Below, one piece after another: positions 9,954 through 19,681 of a stretch of 64,000 nucleotides of DNA (positions are counted from its first letter, which is position 1; each line of letters begins with the position of its first letter). The stretch is taken from positions 186,001-250,000 of the forward strand of contig CAVUKD010000003.1 of the NCBI GenBank assembly GCA_963741985.1, written 5' to 3'. The DNA is from Cryomorpha sp963741985. Lineage in GTDB: Bacteria; Bacteroidota; Bacteroidia; Flavobacteriales_D; Cryomorphaceae. The notes beneath the pieces are model-generated. The model worked only from the letters and a program-made list of their open reading frames with translations. It ran no database searches and was not told the DNA's origin. Position numbers and translations under genes: made by a program.

Positions 9954-10751
9954 ATGAAAGCAGACACATCAATTATTTTTACCCTTATTATGATTTTCAT
10001 CTTTTCGTTTTACGTTCAATTTAAAGCGAAAAGGAAATGGGGCTTGTTTACACGTCGAAGAAAAATATCCTTTCATGAAAAATCAATCCTTAACCAACGT
10101 GTGGACTACTATAAAAAGCTTACACCGGAGTATAAAAGCAAATTTGAAAGGCGATTGGTAGCGTTTATCGAAAGTAAAGAATTTATCTCCAGAAGTTCCG
10201 TGCGTGTCAATGATTCCATGAAAGTACTGATCAGTGCTTCGGCCGTGCAAATTTGTTTTGGACTGCCCGATGTTGTACTCGAGACTTTCACCAAAATTCT
10301 GATCTACCCAACAGATTATTACAGCACACTTCGTCGCCAATACCACAAAGGTGAAACCAATGCAGGTTTTGGATTGATCGTACTTTCGTGGAAAGATTTT
10401 GAAGCGGGAATCAATAATCCTTCAGACGGATTGAATCTCGGAATCCATGAAATGGCGCACGCCCTGGAATTGGAAAACAAGATTTACAATGAGGAATATG
10501 ACTTTTTGAGCGCAGAGATTCTAACACGCTGGGACCGTCTGGTAAAACGGGAAATCGCAGATTTCGAAAACGGAAAGGTGCCGATTTTCCGCGAATATGG
10601 ATATACCAATTCATCGGAGTTTTTCGCGGTATCTGTCGAGCACTTCTTTGAAAAACCGGAGAATTTTCTGAAAAATAGTCCGCAGCTCTTTGAAACGATG
10701 GGGCTTCTGTTGAATCAGGATATTTTGCAGATTTATGAAAATAAGTACTAA
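9954..10751 (+). CDS. MtfA-like (M90) zinc-dependent peptidase
   Basis: 265 residues with one N-terminal membrane helix (about 6-22) followed by a basic stretch. The zinc motif HEMAH lies at 165-169 within LGIHEMAHALELENK, and a downstream NSSEFFAVSVEHFFEKP supplies the glutamate-rich segment expected of the MtfA/anthrax lethal factor-like group. E. coli MtfA is a soluble aminopeptidase that interacts with the Mlc repressor; here the N-terminal anchor suggests membrane attachment, and the regulatory link need not hold in Bacteroidota. It appears to be a single-gene unit transcribed away from the M4 protease. Confidence 0.82.
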   Translation: MKADTSIIFTLIMIFIFSFYVQFKAKRKWGLFTRRRKISFHEKSILNQRVDYYKKLTPEYKSKFERRLVAFIESKEFISRSSVRVNDSMKVLISASAVQICFGLPDVVLETFTKILIYPTDYYSTLRRQYHKGETNAGFGLIVLSWKDFEAGINNPSDGLNLGIHEMAHALELENKIYNEEYDFLSAEILTRWDRLVKREIADFENGKVPIFREYGYTNSSEFFAVSVEHFFEKPENFLKNSPQLFETMGLLLNQDILQIYENKY

Positions 10752-10875
10752 GTGGGAACCTTCTATCTCCGGAACCGGAACAATCCGAAAAAGCCTACTT
10801 TTATATATCACTATTGAGCGCTCCTATGAATTTTAAGAAAAATAGATCTTTATCCCATATTAAAATTTTACTTCA

Positions 10876-11292
10876 ATGAATAAAATCTTTGACACCTACA
10901 TCCCCGAAGGATTTGGAACCGTAAGCAGCTATATTTTTGCCGATAAGGCGCCAGAACTAATCGATTTTCTCAAAAAAGCCTTCTTTGCCGAAGAGCTCAA
11001 TCTTTCGATAAATGAAAAGAACGGAGATATTACCAATTGTATACTGCGAATTGGGACTTCCTGCTTTATGGTGAGTCAGGCAAGTGATGAATATCTGAAT
11101 ATGCGCACGGCTTTCTACCTTTATGTAAATGACGTGGACACCATGCACAAACGAGCACTTGACCACGGGGCGAAAGAACATTTCAAACCGGCCGATATGC
11201 CTTATGGGGATCGCCAATCGGGTGTGGTTGATCTTGATGGAAATTACTGGTGGATATCAGAACGGCTCGTGAAAAAAGCTTACGAAGATTGA
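10876..11292 (+). CDS. VOC family (glyoxalase/PhnB-like) protein
   Basis: 138 residues with the paired beta-alpha-beta-beta-beta pattern of the vicinal oxygen chelate fold. Features include ISSYIFADKAPELIDFLKKAF-type opening (VSSYIFADKAPELIDF), a central FYLYVNDVDTMHKRALDHGA and the final DRQSGVVDLDGNYWWIS, the usual PhnB/YqcK-like ending. Such proteins range from glyoxalases to antibiotic-binding proteins, so the substrate cannot be stated. The gene stands alone, 124 bp after the peptidase gene. Confidence 0.8.
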   Translation: MNKIFDTYIPEGFGTVSSYIFADKAPELIDFLKKAFFAEELNLSINEKNGDITNCILRIGTSCFMVSQASDEYLNMRTAFYLYVNDVDTMHKRALDHGAKEHFKPADMPYGDRQSGVVDLDGNYWWISERLVKKAYED

Positions 11293-11606
11293 GAGAATAC
11301 AGATGAAGAAAAGCGTCGAGTTTGAAAAAGCGGTAGAATGCTTTTCACCAGAAAAACTATAAAGAGCCCACAGCACGCCAGTCCTCAGCCAATAGGTTCT
11401 TCGAAGTAGTTGAAGACAAACTGATAGCAAATAATTGTCATTTTTTTTTTGAGGCTGAACTCCTTAATGCTTCGAATCTTGTGGGGAAATAGCCGTAAAA
11501 CCTAATAAAAAAGAGAAACCATCAACGGTTCGTCCGCGTAAAATGGGATGTGAAATAGCGATTTCGCAACTCCCAGGAGTTAGTTATTTACTATAAATAT
11601 CTATAT
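11293..11606. other. Intergenic leader region with a dyad
   Basis: No open frame of note. It contains a T-run near 11441-11450 and a perfect 6-2-6 dyad AACTCCCAGGAGTT at 11568-11581, 25 bp before the adhesin start codon. The dyad could be an operator or a small hairpin in the leader; nothing else was recognised. Confidence 0.3.
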
Positions 11607-14600
11607 ATGAGAAGACTTATACGCCTTTCATTACTAACTCCCCTTATCCTTTTCTACAGTATCAGCCTAATAAAAGCCCAATCCGGAGTGGATTGCGGTC
11701 AATTTCGTACGCAAACACCCGGTGGATGGGGAAGTCCCGCCAATGGGAATAACCCCGGAGCCTATCGCGATGCTCATTTTGCGGATGCCTTTCCCAATGG
11801 AATTTCGATTGGATGCGATTTAACACTTCAACTTACCACTGCTGCAGCGGTTCAATCTTTCCTGCCTTCAGGAGGAAGTCCTGCCACATTGATTGAAAAC
11901 TTGGTGGATCCAGCGGATTACAAAAACGTTCTTGCAGGGCATCTTGTTACCTTAAGTCTCAGTGTAGGATTTGATGAATATGATCCAAATTTTAGTCCTT
12001 CCAACTCTTTGATGGAAAATCAAATCGTTTCCCAAGGAACATTCGAAGGATGGACAGTTGCAGAAATTCTGAATGAAGCCAATACTTTACTCGGTGGATG
12101 CCCAAGTGATTTTTCGCCCTCAGAGATGGTCGATGTATTAACGGCAATAAACGAAAATTACGACGATGGTGCCCAGAACAATGGTTTCTTGGAATGCCCG
12201 GAGCAAATATTGTCTTGTGAACTTCAACTTATTGGAGTTAGCACGCATTGCAACCAGAATGACACCTACACATTGACTGTTGCTCTTGCCGGTTCCAATG
12301 GAAGTTTCCAAATTAATTCTGAATCAGCTCTTGCGGGTTCAGGAGCCATTTTTTGCTTTGGAAATCCAGCCGGGAGTACGGCCGTTTTGGAAATGGAGAT
12401 AGACTTAGTATTTACTCAAGGATCTAACTATAGCTTTAGTATTTCGGCGACTGAAGATGCAGGATGTACAAATGCTCCGGATATAGCTGCCTGCATGATC
12501 GAAGAAACAACAGGTGTAAGTCCAGAATGCTGTGAACTTACAATTTCTTGTCCCGAATTAACAAAATACAACTTTGATTGTTTTTCTGAGGTTCCGGCTG
12601 CCGATACGGAAATGATCACCTATAGCAATGCTTGCGGTGAGGTAACTGTAACGGTGGATGAACAAGCTTTGGGGTCGGGCTGTGCTTCCAACCCGTTGCG
12701 GATTATCCGAACTTATAGCGTAACAGACGGTACAAATATGGAAACCTGTTCTCAAACATTTCAAGTAGTGGATAACATTTCACCCGTGATTTCTTGTCCT
12801 CCAGATCAACATATATTCTGCTCCGCCCAACCGATCGTTCCGGAAATTTATGCGACAGCTACTGACAATTGTGATCAGTCCGTCTACATTTCTTATTCGG
12901 ATGAACCAATGCTCAATTGTGGCCAGTTCAACAGGACCTGGATGGCGATGGATGACTGTGGAAATACCGCCTTTTGTAGTCAGGTGGTATATGTAACTGA
13001 TACCCTAGCACCCCAAATTTTTGCTCCTTCTACTTTGTTAGTTGCTTGTGGTACATCGCTCGATCCGTCGGCAATTGGTACACCTTCAGTCTCAGATTAT
13101 TGTTCCAGTGTTACGCTGTCTCACAGCGATGGTGAAATCAGTGGAACCGATTGTAACCGCCAGTTCCTACGTATATGGATCGCGACAGATCAATGTGGAA
13201 ACACGAGCACATTTGAGCAATATGTTATGATACGCGACCTTAAAGGTCCCGTAATATCCGGAGTACCCCCGAGTACCTATCTTCAATGTGGAGAAGCACC
13301 ACCTCCTGCCGAAGCGATAGCAGTAGATGCTTGTAGCGGTGATACCGTTCCGGTTCATCTTGAAGAAACGATAAATATGAATGGATGCCGCCAGGTTATA
13401 CAACGAACCTATTCAGCCACTGATAATTGTGGAAACACTTCGCATTTGAATAGAAGTATTACCATCCAAGACACCCAGGGGCCACAAATCATTTGTCCCT
13501 CAAACGCTTACCTTGCATGTGGAGATCAGGACACAGACCCTGAGGTCCTGGGTAGCGCCTCAGCAATAGACAATTGCAGTGGCGACCGTGTGATCATATC
13601 TTACACCGACAGCGATTTGAACATATACACCTGTCCACCACGGATAACCAGAACATGGACCGCGGCAGACACGTGTGGGAATACTTCCAACTGTACACAA
13701 TTTATCTATTTCGAAGACTCTGCCGCTCCGGAGCTGTTTTGTCTTGCTGATACCACAGTAAATTGTGATTCCGGGGGTATTACACCCGAATATACAGGTA
13801 CTCCTTTGGCAACTGATGGGTGCTCCGCATTGTCTTTAGATTATTCGGATGGATCTTTGGACGGCAATTGCCCGGCAAGCTTTATAAGAACCTGGACGGC
13901 AACCGACGCGTGTGGTCAGGTTACATCGTGTTTCCAAAGAATTACCGTGATAGATAATCAACCACCGGTAATTAGCTGTCCATCCGATATTGCAATAAGC
14001 TGTGCGTATTCAAACACAGGTCCAACAATAACAGGTTTTGCTACCGCGGTTGATGGGTGTTTGAATGTGAATGTGACTTATACAGATGAGCCTGAATTCG
14101 GCGATTGTGAAAAATACTTTGTCAGAAAATGGACTGCCTCCGATAATTGCGGTAATACTTCGACGTGTGAACAAAAAATCACTATTGAGGACCACATGCT
14201 GCCCTATATTTCATGCCCCGGCGATACTACACTTTCATGTCAATCGGATATTTCTCCGGAAAATATAGGCGAAGCATTTGCAGTCGATTTCTGTTCGGAT
14301 GTCTCATTAAGTTTTTCAGATGTTGAACTTTCAGGCGCCTGTCCGGCAACAGTGCAAAGAACTTGGACCGCAACAGATGCGTGTGGAAATTCAAAATCTT
14401 GTACACAAAACATATATTTTGAAAGTGAAGGCGCCCCATCGATCTTTTGCCCGGGAGATGTGACGATTGACTGCTCAGATTCCACAGATCCTTCCAACAC
14501 CGGAACTGCGACAACCGATGGTGGCTGCTCTTCGGTGGAAGTGACCTTTTCTGACAGCTTAGCACATACTGAAACATCTACCACAGAATCTTGTGGTCAA

Positions 14601-15482
14601 CTAAGAACCCAAACCCAAGGTGGCTGGGGTGCTACGGCAAGCGGGAATAATCCCGCGATATACCGGGATCATCACTTCCAGGAAGCTTTTCCCAATGGAC
14701 TTGTAGTAGGGTGCAATTTTACCTTGACCTTAACAAGCGCTATGGCAGTGCAAGCCTTCCTACCTTCGGGCGGGCCGGTTAAAGTGCTCAGTGAAAATTT
14801 GGTCGATCCACAAGGCTTCACCTCTGTATTAGCAGGCCAACTGGTCGCAGCAACATTGAGCGTAGGTTTTGATAATGCTGATCCATCATTTGGATATGCC
14901 GAAAATGCACTTGGTGAAATGTTAATTGCATCAGGAACATTCAGTGGCAAATCCGTAAATGAGGTCATACAACTCGCCAATGTGTTCTTTGGTGGGTGTG
15001 CGTCTGAATATTCAGGTTCAGATTTCGTGTCGGTTCTTACCGGAATCAATGAAAATTTTGATGACGGAAATCAGGATCACGGATTTCTGGACTGTCCGAA
15101 AACAACAGGAGAAGGAAATCCAAATTGCGGCAGTATATACAGAACCTGGACTGCCACAGATGGATGTGGATTAAGCTCAACCTGCACACAGGTAATTGTC
15201 CTGAATCCTGACGCTGAAATTGGAGGTTCAAATACCTCTTCAGGGCTCACAGCATACCCCTCACCAACGAGCGGCGATACGTATATCTCGCTTAATGGTG
15301 GATTCGAAAATGGTGACCGAATTGACCTGTGTAATGTTTCAGGTCAAGTAATTAACACTTATAGCCTGAAAGGCGATGCCGGGAATTTTAAAATAAATCT
15401 GGTAGGACTCGGTCCGGGAATCTACTTGGTGCATTGGATCGGTTCAACTGAAAATAAAGTTTGTAAAATCTATAAAAATTAA
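11607..15482 (+). CDS. T9SS-sorted HYR-repeat adhesin with a nested duplicated domain
   Basis: 1291 residues with a signal peptide ending near IKAQ (about 25). Residues 28-200 form a Cys-containing domain beginning CGQFRTQTPGGWGSPANGNN. About nine HYR-like repeats follow (about 310-990), each with an I-x-C-P start and a RTWTATD-CGN-x-S-x-C core. A second copy of the N-terminal domain (about 993-1165, CGQLRTQTQGGWG) sits in the middle of the ninth HYR repeat, which resumes at CGSIYRTWTATDGCG. The end (about 1208-1291) is a T9SS type A tail. The protein is probably surface-attached or released, with a binding or structural role. No catalytic motif is seen. A terminator follows at 15537-15570. 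Confidence 0.88.
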   Translation: MRRLIRLSLLTPLILFYSISLIKAQSGVDCGQFRTQTPGGWGSPANGNNPGAYRDAHFADAFPNGISIGCDLTLQLTTAAAVQSFLPSGGSPATLIENLVDPADYKNVLAGHLVTLSLSVGFDEYDPNFSPSNSLMENQIVSQGTFEGWTVAEILNEANTLLGGCPSDFSPSEMVDVLTAINENYDDGAQNNGFLECPEQILSCELQLIGVSTHCNQNDTYTLTVALAGSNGSFQINSESALAGSGAIFCFGNPAGSTAVLEMEIDLVFTQGSNYSFSISATEDAGCTNAPDIAACMIEETTGVSPECCELTISCPELTKYNFDCFSEVPAADTEMITYSNACGEVTVTVDEQALGSGCASNPLRIIRTYSVTDGTNMETCSQTFQVVDNISPVISCPPDQHIFCSAQPIVPEIYATATDNCDQSVYISYSDEPMLNCGQFNRTWMAMDDCGNTAFCSQVVYVTDTLAPQIFAPSTLLVACGTSLDPSAIGTPSVSDYCSSVTLSHSDGEISGTDCNRQFLRIWIATDQCGNTSTFEQYVMIRDLKGPVISGVPPSTYLQCGEAPPPAEAIAVDACSGDTVPVHLEETINMNGCRQVIQRTYSATDNCGNTSHLNRSITIQDTQGPQIICPSNAYLACGDQDTDPEVLGSASAIDNCSGDRVIISYTDSDLNIYTCPPRITRTWTAADTCGNTSNCTQFIYFEDSAAPELFCLADTTVNCDSGGITPEYTGTPLATDGCSALSLDYSDGSLDGNCPASFIRTWTATDACGQVTSCFQRITVIDNQPPVISCPSDIAISCAYSNTGPTITGFATAVDGCLNVNVTYTDEPEFGDCEKYFVRKWTASDNCGNTSTCEQKITIEDHMLPYISCPGDTTLSCQSDISPENIGEAFAVDFCSDVSLSFSDVELSGACPATVQRTWTATDACGNSKSCTQNIYFESEGAPSIFCPGDVTIDCSDSTDPSNTGTATTDGGCSSVEVTFSDSLAHTETSTTESCGQLRTQTQGGWGATASGNNPAIYRDHHFQEAFPNGLVVGCNFTLTLTSAMAVQAFLPSGGPVKVLSENLVDPQGFTSVLAGQLVAATLSVGFDNADPSFGYAENALGEMLIASGTFSGKSVNEVIQLANVFFGGCASEYSGSDFVSVLTGINENFDDGNQDHGFLDCPKTTGEGNPNCGSIYRTWTATDGCGLSSTCTQVIVLNPDAEIGGSNTSSGLTAYPSPTSGDTYISLNGGFENGDRIDLCNVSGQVINTYSLKGDAGNFKINLVGLGPGIYLVHWIGSTENKVCKIYKN

Positions 15483-15536
15483 TCATAAATAATGGAATCG
15501 AATTAATTTCTTAAATAACAATTTAATTCATGAATG

Positions 15537-15570
15537 AAACCCGATGTACAGATGTATATCGGGTTTTTTT
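15537..15570 (+). terminator. Rho-independent terminator of the HYR adhesin gene
   Basis: An 8-bp stem, AACCCGAT (15538-15545) pairing with ATCGGGTT (15558-15565), has a 12-base loop and runs into seven T residues (15564-15570). It is 55 bp after the adhesin stop codon. Confidence 0.85.
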
Positions 15571-15723
15571 AAATGACCTCACAGCCATATTATTTCTATT
15601 AGTCTCATCCGTATTCTTTAACTTCGAGAGTTAAAAACGAAAGGGTAAAAACTACTGATGCACTAATTCCAGAAAAGCCTGAGTCGGTGATTTTGTGAGT
15701 AATTTCTAAAGTGAAACTTATAT

Positions 15724-16662
15724 ATGCGGTTATTTCGGATTTCATTATTTTTCTTCCTGCCATTATTCATTTATAGCCTTTCGGCAAAAGATATCAAAGC
15801 TCAGGACATTCAGTATTTACCAGCAGTTTTTGACAATAATCTCATTCGAGTCTATGCACAGCTTCCCGGTCGGGATACGATGTGGTTTTATACCGATACC
15901 GGCGGAATGAATTTCATTTACAAATCGGGAATTAAGAAATTAGGAGCATCACGCAGAGGAGAGAATCGTTGGAATAGACTAAAGATGGATTCCCTTTTTC
16001 AAAAAAACAACATCCCCGTTTCCGGCGAAAAAACCATTCAATATATTAGCGAAAGAATGGAGACCGGTGATGGAATGCTTGGCAGAGAATGGTTCTATGG
16101 AGGCAGATGGTTTATTGACTACGAGCAGCACCGGTTTGGAACTTTTAAAACTTTGGCAGCCATGACTGTTGAAAATTCCAAACAAGGTGTTCCTCTGCAT
16201 TTTCGAAAAGAAAACGCAGTAGTTCCAACGCATGCATTACCACGCATCGAAGTTATAATCGACAACGATACGCTCTCCTTCTTGCTGGACACCGGAGCGC
16301 AAGTTAATTTGAGCGACCAAGCCCGGAAAACGGTTCATTCCGATTCGCCAATAGCAACGAGTTTCATTATAAAATCTGTTTACGACAAGTGGCGGAATGC
16401 GCACCCCGATTGGCAAATAATCGAGAAAGCCGATGAATCTTCCCGAAATCCTTCTCCCATGATTCGCGTGCCCAAAGTACGTATCGGAAGCAAAAAATTT
16501 GGGCCGGTCTATTTCACGGTGCGTGCAGATACAAATTTTCAAAGATTATCTGAATTGTATATGGATCAACCGGTTCAGGGAGCGATTGGTGGAAACTGCT
16601 TGTCACTTCTTCATCAAATAACTATTGATTATCAATCAGAATATCTGGAGTTACCGGATTAA
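15724..16662 (+). CDS. Secreted two-lobed retropepsin-like aspartic protease
   Basis: 312 residues with a signal peptide (1 to about 26, ending DIKAQ). There are two aspartyl-protease lobes: lobe 1 has DTG at 58-60 (WFYTDTGG) and ends with GMLGREWF...WFIDYEQHRFG; lobe 2 has DTG at 189-191 (FLLDTGAQVNL) and ends with GAIGGNCLSLLHQITIDY. Single bacterial retropepsin-like domains carry one DTG and dimerise; here both halves are in one chain, like pepsin, so it may be active as a monomer. The DTG motif is intact in both lobes, although lobe 1 is followed by GG rather than the usual GA/GS. Substrate unknown. Predicted periplasmic or secreted. Confidence 0.75.
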   Translation: MRLFRISLFFFLPLFIYSLSAKDIKAQDIQYLPAVFDNNLIRVYAQLPGRDTMWFYTDTGGMNFIYKSGIKKLGASRRGENRWNRLKMDSLFQKNNIPVSGEKTIQYISERMETGDGMLGREWFYGGRWFIDYEQHRFGTFKTLAAMTVENSKQGVPLHFRKENAVVPTHALPRIEVIIDNDTLSFLLDTGAQVNLSDQARKTVHSDSPIATSFIIKSVYDKWRNAHPDWQIIEKADESSRNPSPMIRVPKVRIGSKKFGPVYFTVRADTNFQRLSELYMDQPVQGAIGGNCLSLLHQITIDYQSEYLELPD

Positions 16663-16691
16663 ACTTCCGTCGTTTAAAACTCAGCTTTTAG

Positions 16692-16724
16692 TTGCGCTAT
16701 AAAACCGTAGCATCCCTATATTTG
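16692..16724 (+). promoter_or_regulatory. Bacteroidota-type promoter (-33 TTG, -7 TATATTTG)
   Basis: TTG at 16692-16694, a 22-bp spacer and TATATTTG at 16717-16724 match the phylum consensus TTG/TAnnTTTG. The ATG of the LtaS-like gene begins only 5 bp later (16730), so the transcript probably starts at or very near the start codon. Confidence 0.6.
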
Positions 16725-16729
16725 CCCCA

Positions 16730-18598
16730 ATGAAAAACCTCAGTCGCGCAGCCCTTTCCTTCCTTCTCCATTTCGGATTGGCTATGTTGCTTTTCACCGT
16801 ATTGCGTTTGTTTTTTTACTTCTTCAACAGCAGCTATTTCCCACATCCACAACTCATTAATTTTATAGGTGGGCTACGCTTCGACTGGATGACCATCACG
16901 CTGCTCTACTCCCCTTTTCTGCTTATTTTTCCTTTTGCCTACCGCCGAAAGTCGAAACTACTTAAAGCACTTTTCTACCTTTCTACAATTCTTGCTATAG
17001 CATCCAATATAATTGATTTTGAGTACTATAAATTTACATTAAAAAGAACTACAGCAGATCTTTTTAGCACCAAAGGTTTAGGTGGCGATTTCAAAAATCT
17101 CGCCTTCACTTTTATCTTTGACTATTGGTATCTGGTTCTTCTGGCCATTTTACTTTTCTTCTTAGTTGTACTTGCTTATCGCAAAATACAAACCATCAAA
17201 ACCAGCAGGTTGAATGCCGGTCAATTCAGTTTGTTTTTCTTATCACTCTTGATTTTGTATGGTTTAGGAGCTCGTGGTGGATTGCAGTACAAACCATTAA
17301 ACGTAGTGCAGGCAAGCCAGTACGGCAAAGGGCAGAACATGTCGCTTGTGCTTAACACACCTTTCACTATTATCAAATCGGGCTTTCACAGCGATCTGGT
17401 TCCGAGAAATTATTTTCCAGAAAAGGAAGTTGAAAAAATATACACGCCAGTACAGTTTTATCCTGCCGACAGTATTCCAAAACGAATGAATGTGGTACTG
17501 ATCATTGCCGAAAGTTTTTCGAAAGAGTATGTGGGATCACTCAACGAATCGCTGCCGGATTTTACAGGCTATACGCCATATCTCGATACGCTTATTTCTC
17601 AGAGCTTGATCTTTACCAATGCTTTCGCAAATGGGAAAAAATCAATCGAAGGCCTCCCCGCCATCCTTTCAGGGATTCCAACGCTGATGAACCGGTCCTT
17701 TATTTCGAGTAAATATGCTGCCGATCAAGTAGAAAGTATTGCAACTATCCTTGACCAAAAAGGCTATTCAAGCACCTTTTATCACGGAGGCGAAAACGGC
17801 ACTATGGGTTTTCAGGCGTATAGCCAACTGGCCGGAATATCGCGTTATGTGGGGCGCAATGAATATCCCCACCAAGGCGATTATGATGGAAACTGGGGGA
17901 TTTTTGATGAACCTTTTCTACAATTTTGCTTACAGGATATGAATACTCAACCCACTCCTTTTTTCACATCTATTTTTACGCTTTCATCTCATCATCCTTT
18001 CACCGTTCCGGATCAATACATGGATCGGTTTAAAGAAGGTGAAATCCCTATTTTAAAGAGTGTTGAATACGCCGATTATGCTCTATCGCGCTTTTTTGCG
18101 GAAGCGCGAAAAACCGAATGGTTTGACAATACGCTCTTCATTCTCACCGCCGATCACGCTTCGGAAAGCTACCGCCCGGAATATCAAAATGCGGTGAGCA
18201 ATTACCGGATTCCTATCCTTTTTTACTGTCCGAAATATATCGATCCACACCGCTCTGAAGAAATAATTCAGCAAGACGATATTTTCCCTTCTGTCATCGA
18301 TTTCCTCGGATTTGGAGGTTCTATTATCAGCTTTGGAACATCGGTATTTTCACCATCGCACGATAGATTTGCGGTAAGTTATCTCAATAATTATTATCAG
18401 CTAATCGAGGATCAGTATTGCCTTCAGTTTGATGGTGAGAAATCAATTGCTTTTTACAATTGGCAAACCGATCCGCTATTGCAAAATAATTTGTTAAATG
18501 CAGAAGATCAGGCGCATCTTACTTACGAAAAAAAGCTGAAGGCCATTATCGAACAATACAATAACCGGTTGATAAACAATAAACTTTTGCCCGAATGA
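16730..18598 (+). CDS. LtaS-like sulfatase-fold membrane phospho-transferase
   Basis: 622 residues. About five N-terminal membrane helices (within 1-190) are followed by an extracytoplasmic alkaline-phosphatase/sulfatase-fold domain. Key sites are E261 in LIIAESFSKEY (metal ligand), S305 in NGKKSIEGLPAILSG at the nucleophile position (Thr in LtaS), and D475-H476 in LTADHAS. The family includes lipoteichoic acid synthase, phosphoglycerol transferases and phosphoethanolamine transferases. In a Gram-negative, periplasmic transfer of a phospho-group from phospholipid to a glycolipid or glycan is likely. The stop overlaps the start of the lipid-kinase-like gene (ATGA), which could recycle the diacylglycerol such a transfer releases. 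Confidence 0.85.
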   Translation: MKNLSRAALSFLLHFGLAMLLFTVLRLFFYFFNSSYFPHPQLINFIGGLRFDWMTITLLYSPFLLIFPFAYRRKSKLLKALFYLSTILAIASNIIDFEYYKFTLKRTTADLFSTKGLGGDFKNLAFTFIFDYWYLVLLAILLFFLVVLAYRKIQTIKTSRLNAGQFSLFFLSLLILYGLGARGGLQYKPLNVVQASQYGKGQNMSLVLNTPFTIIKSGFHSDLVPRNYFPEKEVEKIYTPVQFYPADSIPKRMNVVLIIAESFSKEYVGSLNESLPDFTGYTPYLDTLISQSLIFTNAFANGKKSIEGLPAILSGIPTLMNRSFISSKYAADQVESIATILDQKGYSSTFYHGGENGTMGFQAYSQLAGISRYVGRNEYPHQGDYDGNWGIFDEPFLQFCLQDMNTQPTPFFTSIFTLSSHHPFTVPDQYMDRFKEGEIPILKSVEYADYALSRFFAEARKTEWFDNTLFILTADHASESYRPEYQNAVSNYRIPILFYCPKYIDPHRSEEIIQQDDIFPSVIDFLGFGGSIISFGTSVFSPSHDRFAVSYLNNYYQLIEDQYCLQFDGEKSIAFYNWQTDPLLQNNLLNAEDQAHLTYEKKLKAIIEQYNNRLINNKLLPE

Positions 18599-19467
18599 CA
18601 GCGCAAAAGAAGAAGATCGTTTTCGTGATCAATCCCAATTCTGGAACACACAGCTCATCGACCTTTATCAAGCATGTTAAAAAAGCGTTGGATCTACAAT
18701 TCGATTGGAATGTGCACCTTACGGAAAGGGCAAATCACGCAACAGAGATCGCAGCAGAAGCGGTGAAGAATGGCGTAGATGCTATTATTGCTGTTGGAGG
18801 CGATGGTACTGTGAATGAAGTAAGCAGAGCATTGATAAATACCGAAACAGCATTCGGTGTGATTCCATCGGGATCCGGAAATGGATTTGCGCGACATTTG
18901 AAAATTCCACTTTCTGAAAGAGCTGCCCTCAAGCGGATTGAAGCATTTAAAACGATACGGATTGATACCGCCATTCTAAACAACGTCTCCTTTGTTGCCA
19001 CTGCCGGACTTGGTTTTGATGCGGAGGTGGGCTGGAGATTCAGTGAATTGGATAAGCGCGGAATGGCCTCGTATGTGAAAGCCACGGCCGACACGTTTTT
19101 TAAATTCAAACCGGAAAATTACGATTTGGTAATCGACGGAAAAGAGATGAGTACCAAAGCCTTCTTACTGACTTTTGCCAATGTGGGTCAGTATGGCAAC
19201 AACGTATGGATAGCTCCGTCGGCATCCGTAACAGATGGGAAATTGAATGTCTGTATTTTAAAGGAATTCCCGCCGCTTTTAGCTCCTGAGATACTCTTCC
19301 GATTGTTTAACCGGCAAATTGAAGAATCGAAATACTATCAAATGATTCATGCGGAAAACATTCTTGTGAAAAACCCAAAAAAGTTTCATCTCGACGGAGA
19401 GCCGTTTGAAGCTTCTGGAGATTTGCACATTGCGATTAATCCGGCATCGCTGAATGTTATAGTTTGA
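18595..19467 (+). CDS. Diacylglycerol kinase-family lipid kinase (DgkB/YegS-like)
   Basis: 290 residues with the DAGK catalytic signature: NPNSGTHS (12-19), GGDGTVNEV (about 65-73) and IPSGSGNGFARHL (about 87-99), then the C-terminal beta-sandwich ending with FHLDGEPFEASGDLHIAINP, standard for this family. It phosphorylates diacylglycerol or a related lipid with ATP at the inner membrane. The 4-bp ATGA overlap with the LtaS-like gene implies translational coupling and supports a role in returning diacylglycerol to phosphatidic acid. The exact lipid substrate is inferred. Confidence 0.88.
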   Translation: MTAQKKKIVFVINPNSGTHSSSTFIKHVKKALDLQFDWNVHLTERANHATEIAAEAVKNGVDAIIAVGGDGTVNEVSRALINTETAFGVIPSGSGNGFARHLKIPLSERAALKRIEAFKTIRIDTAILNNVSFVATAGLGFDAEVGWRFSELDKRGMASYVKATADTFFKFKPENYDLVIDGKEMSTKAFLLTFANVGQYGNNVWIAPSASVTDGKLNVCILKEFPPLLAPEILFRLFNRQIEESKYYQMIHAENILVKNPKKFHLDGEPFEASGDLHIAINPASLNVIV

Positions 19468-19681
19468 GACTTATTTGCAATGGAAAATGGGAAATGGGAA
19501 ACGGGCAAAAATGAAAAATGAAATTTCAAATTAACCCTTTTTGACACCATCATAAAAACCATATGCTGAACAATCCGGAAAAATACTATCAAAGGTTAAA
19601 CGACCATTGGCCATAATACTTTTAAAAGATGAGGTGGAATATTAGCCGATTCTTTACCTATTGCAGATTGCCAATTGCCAA

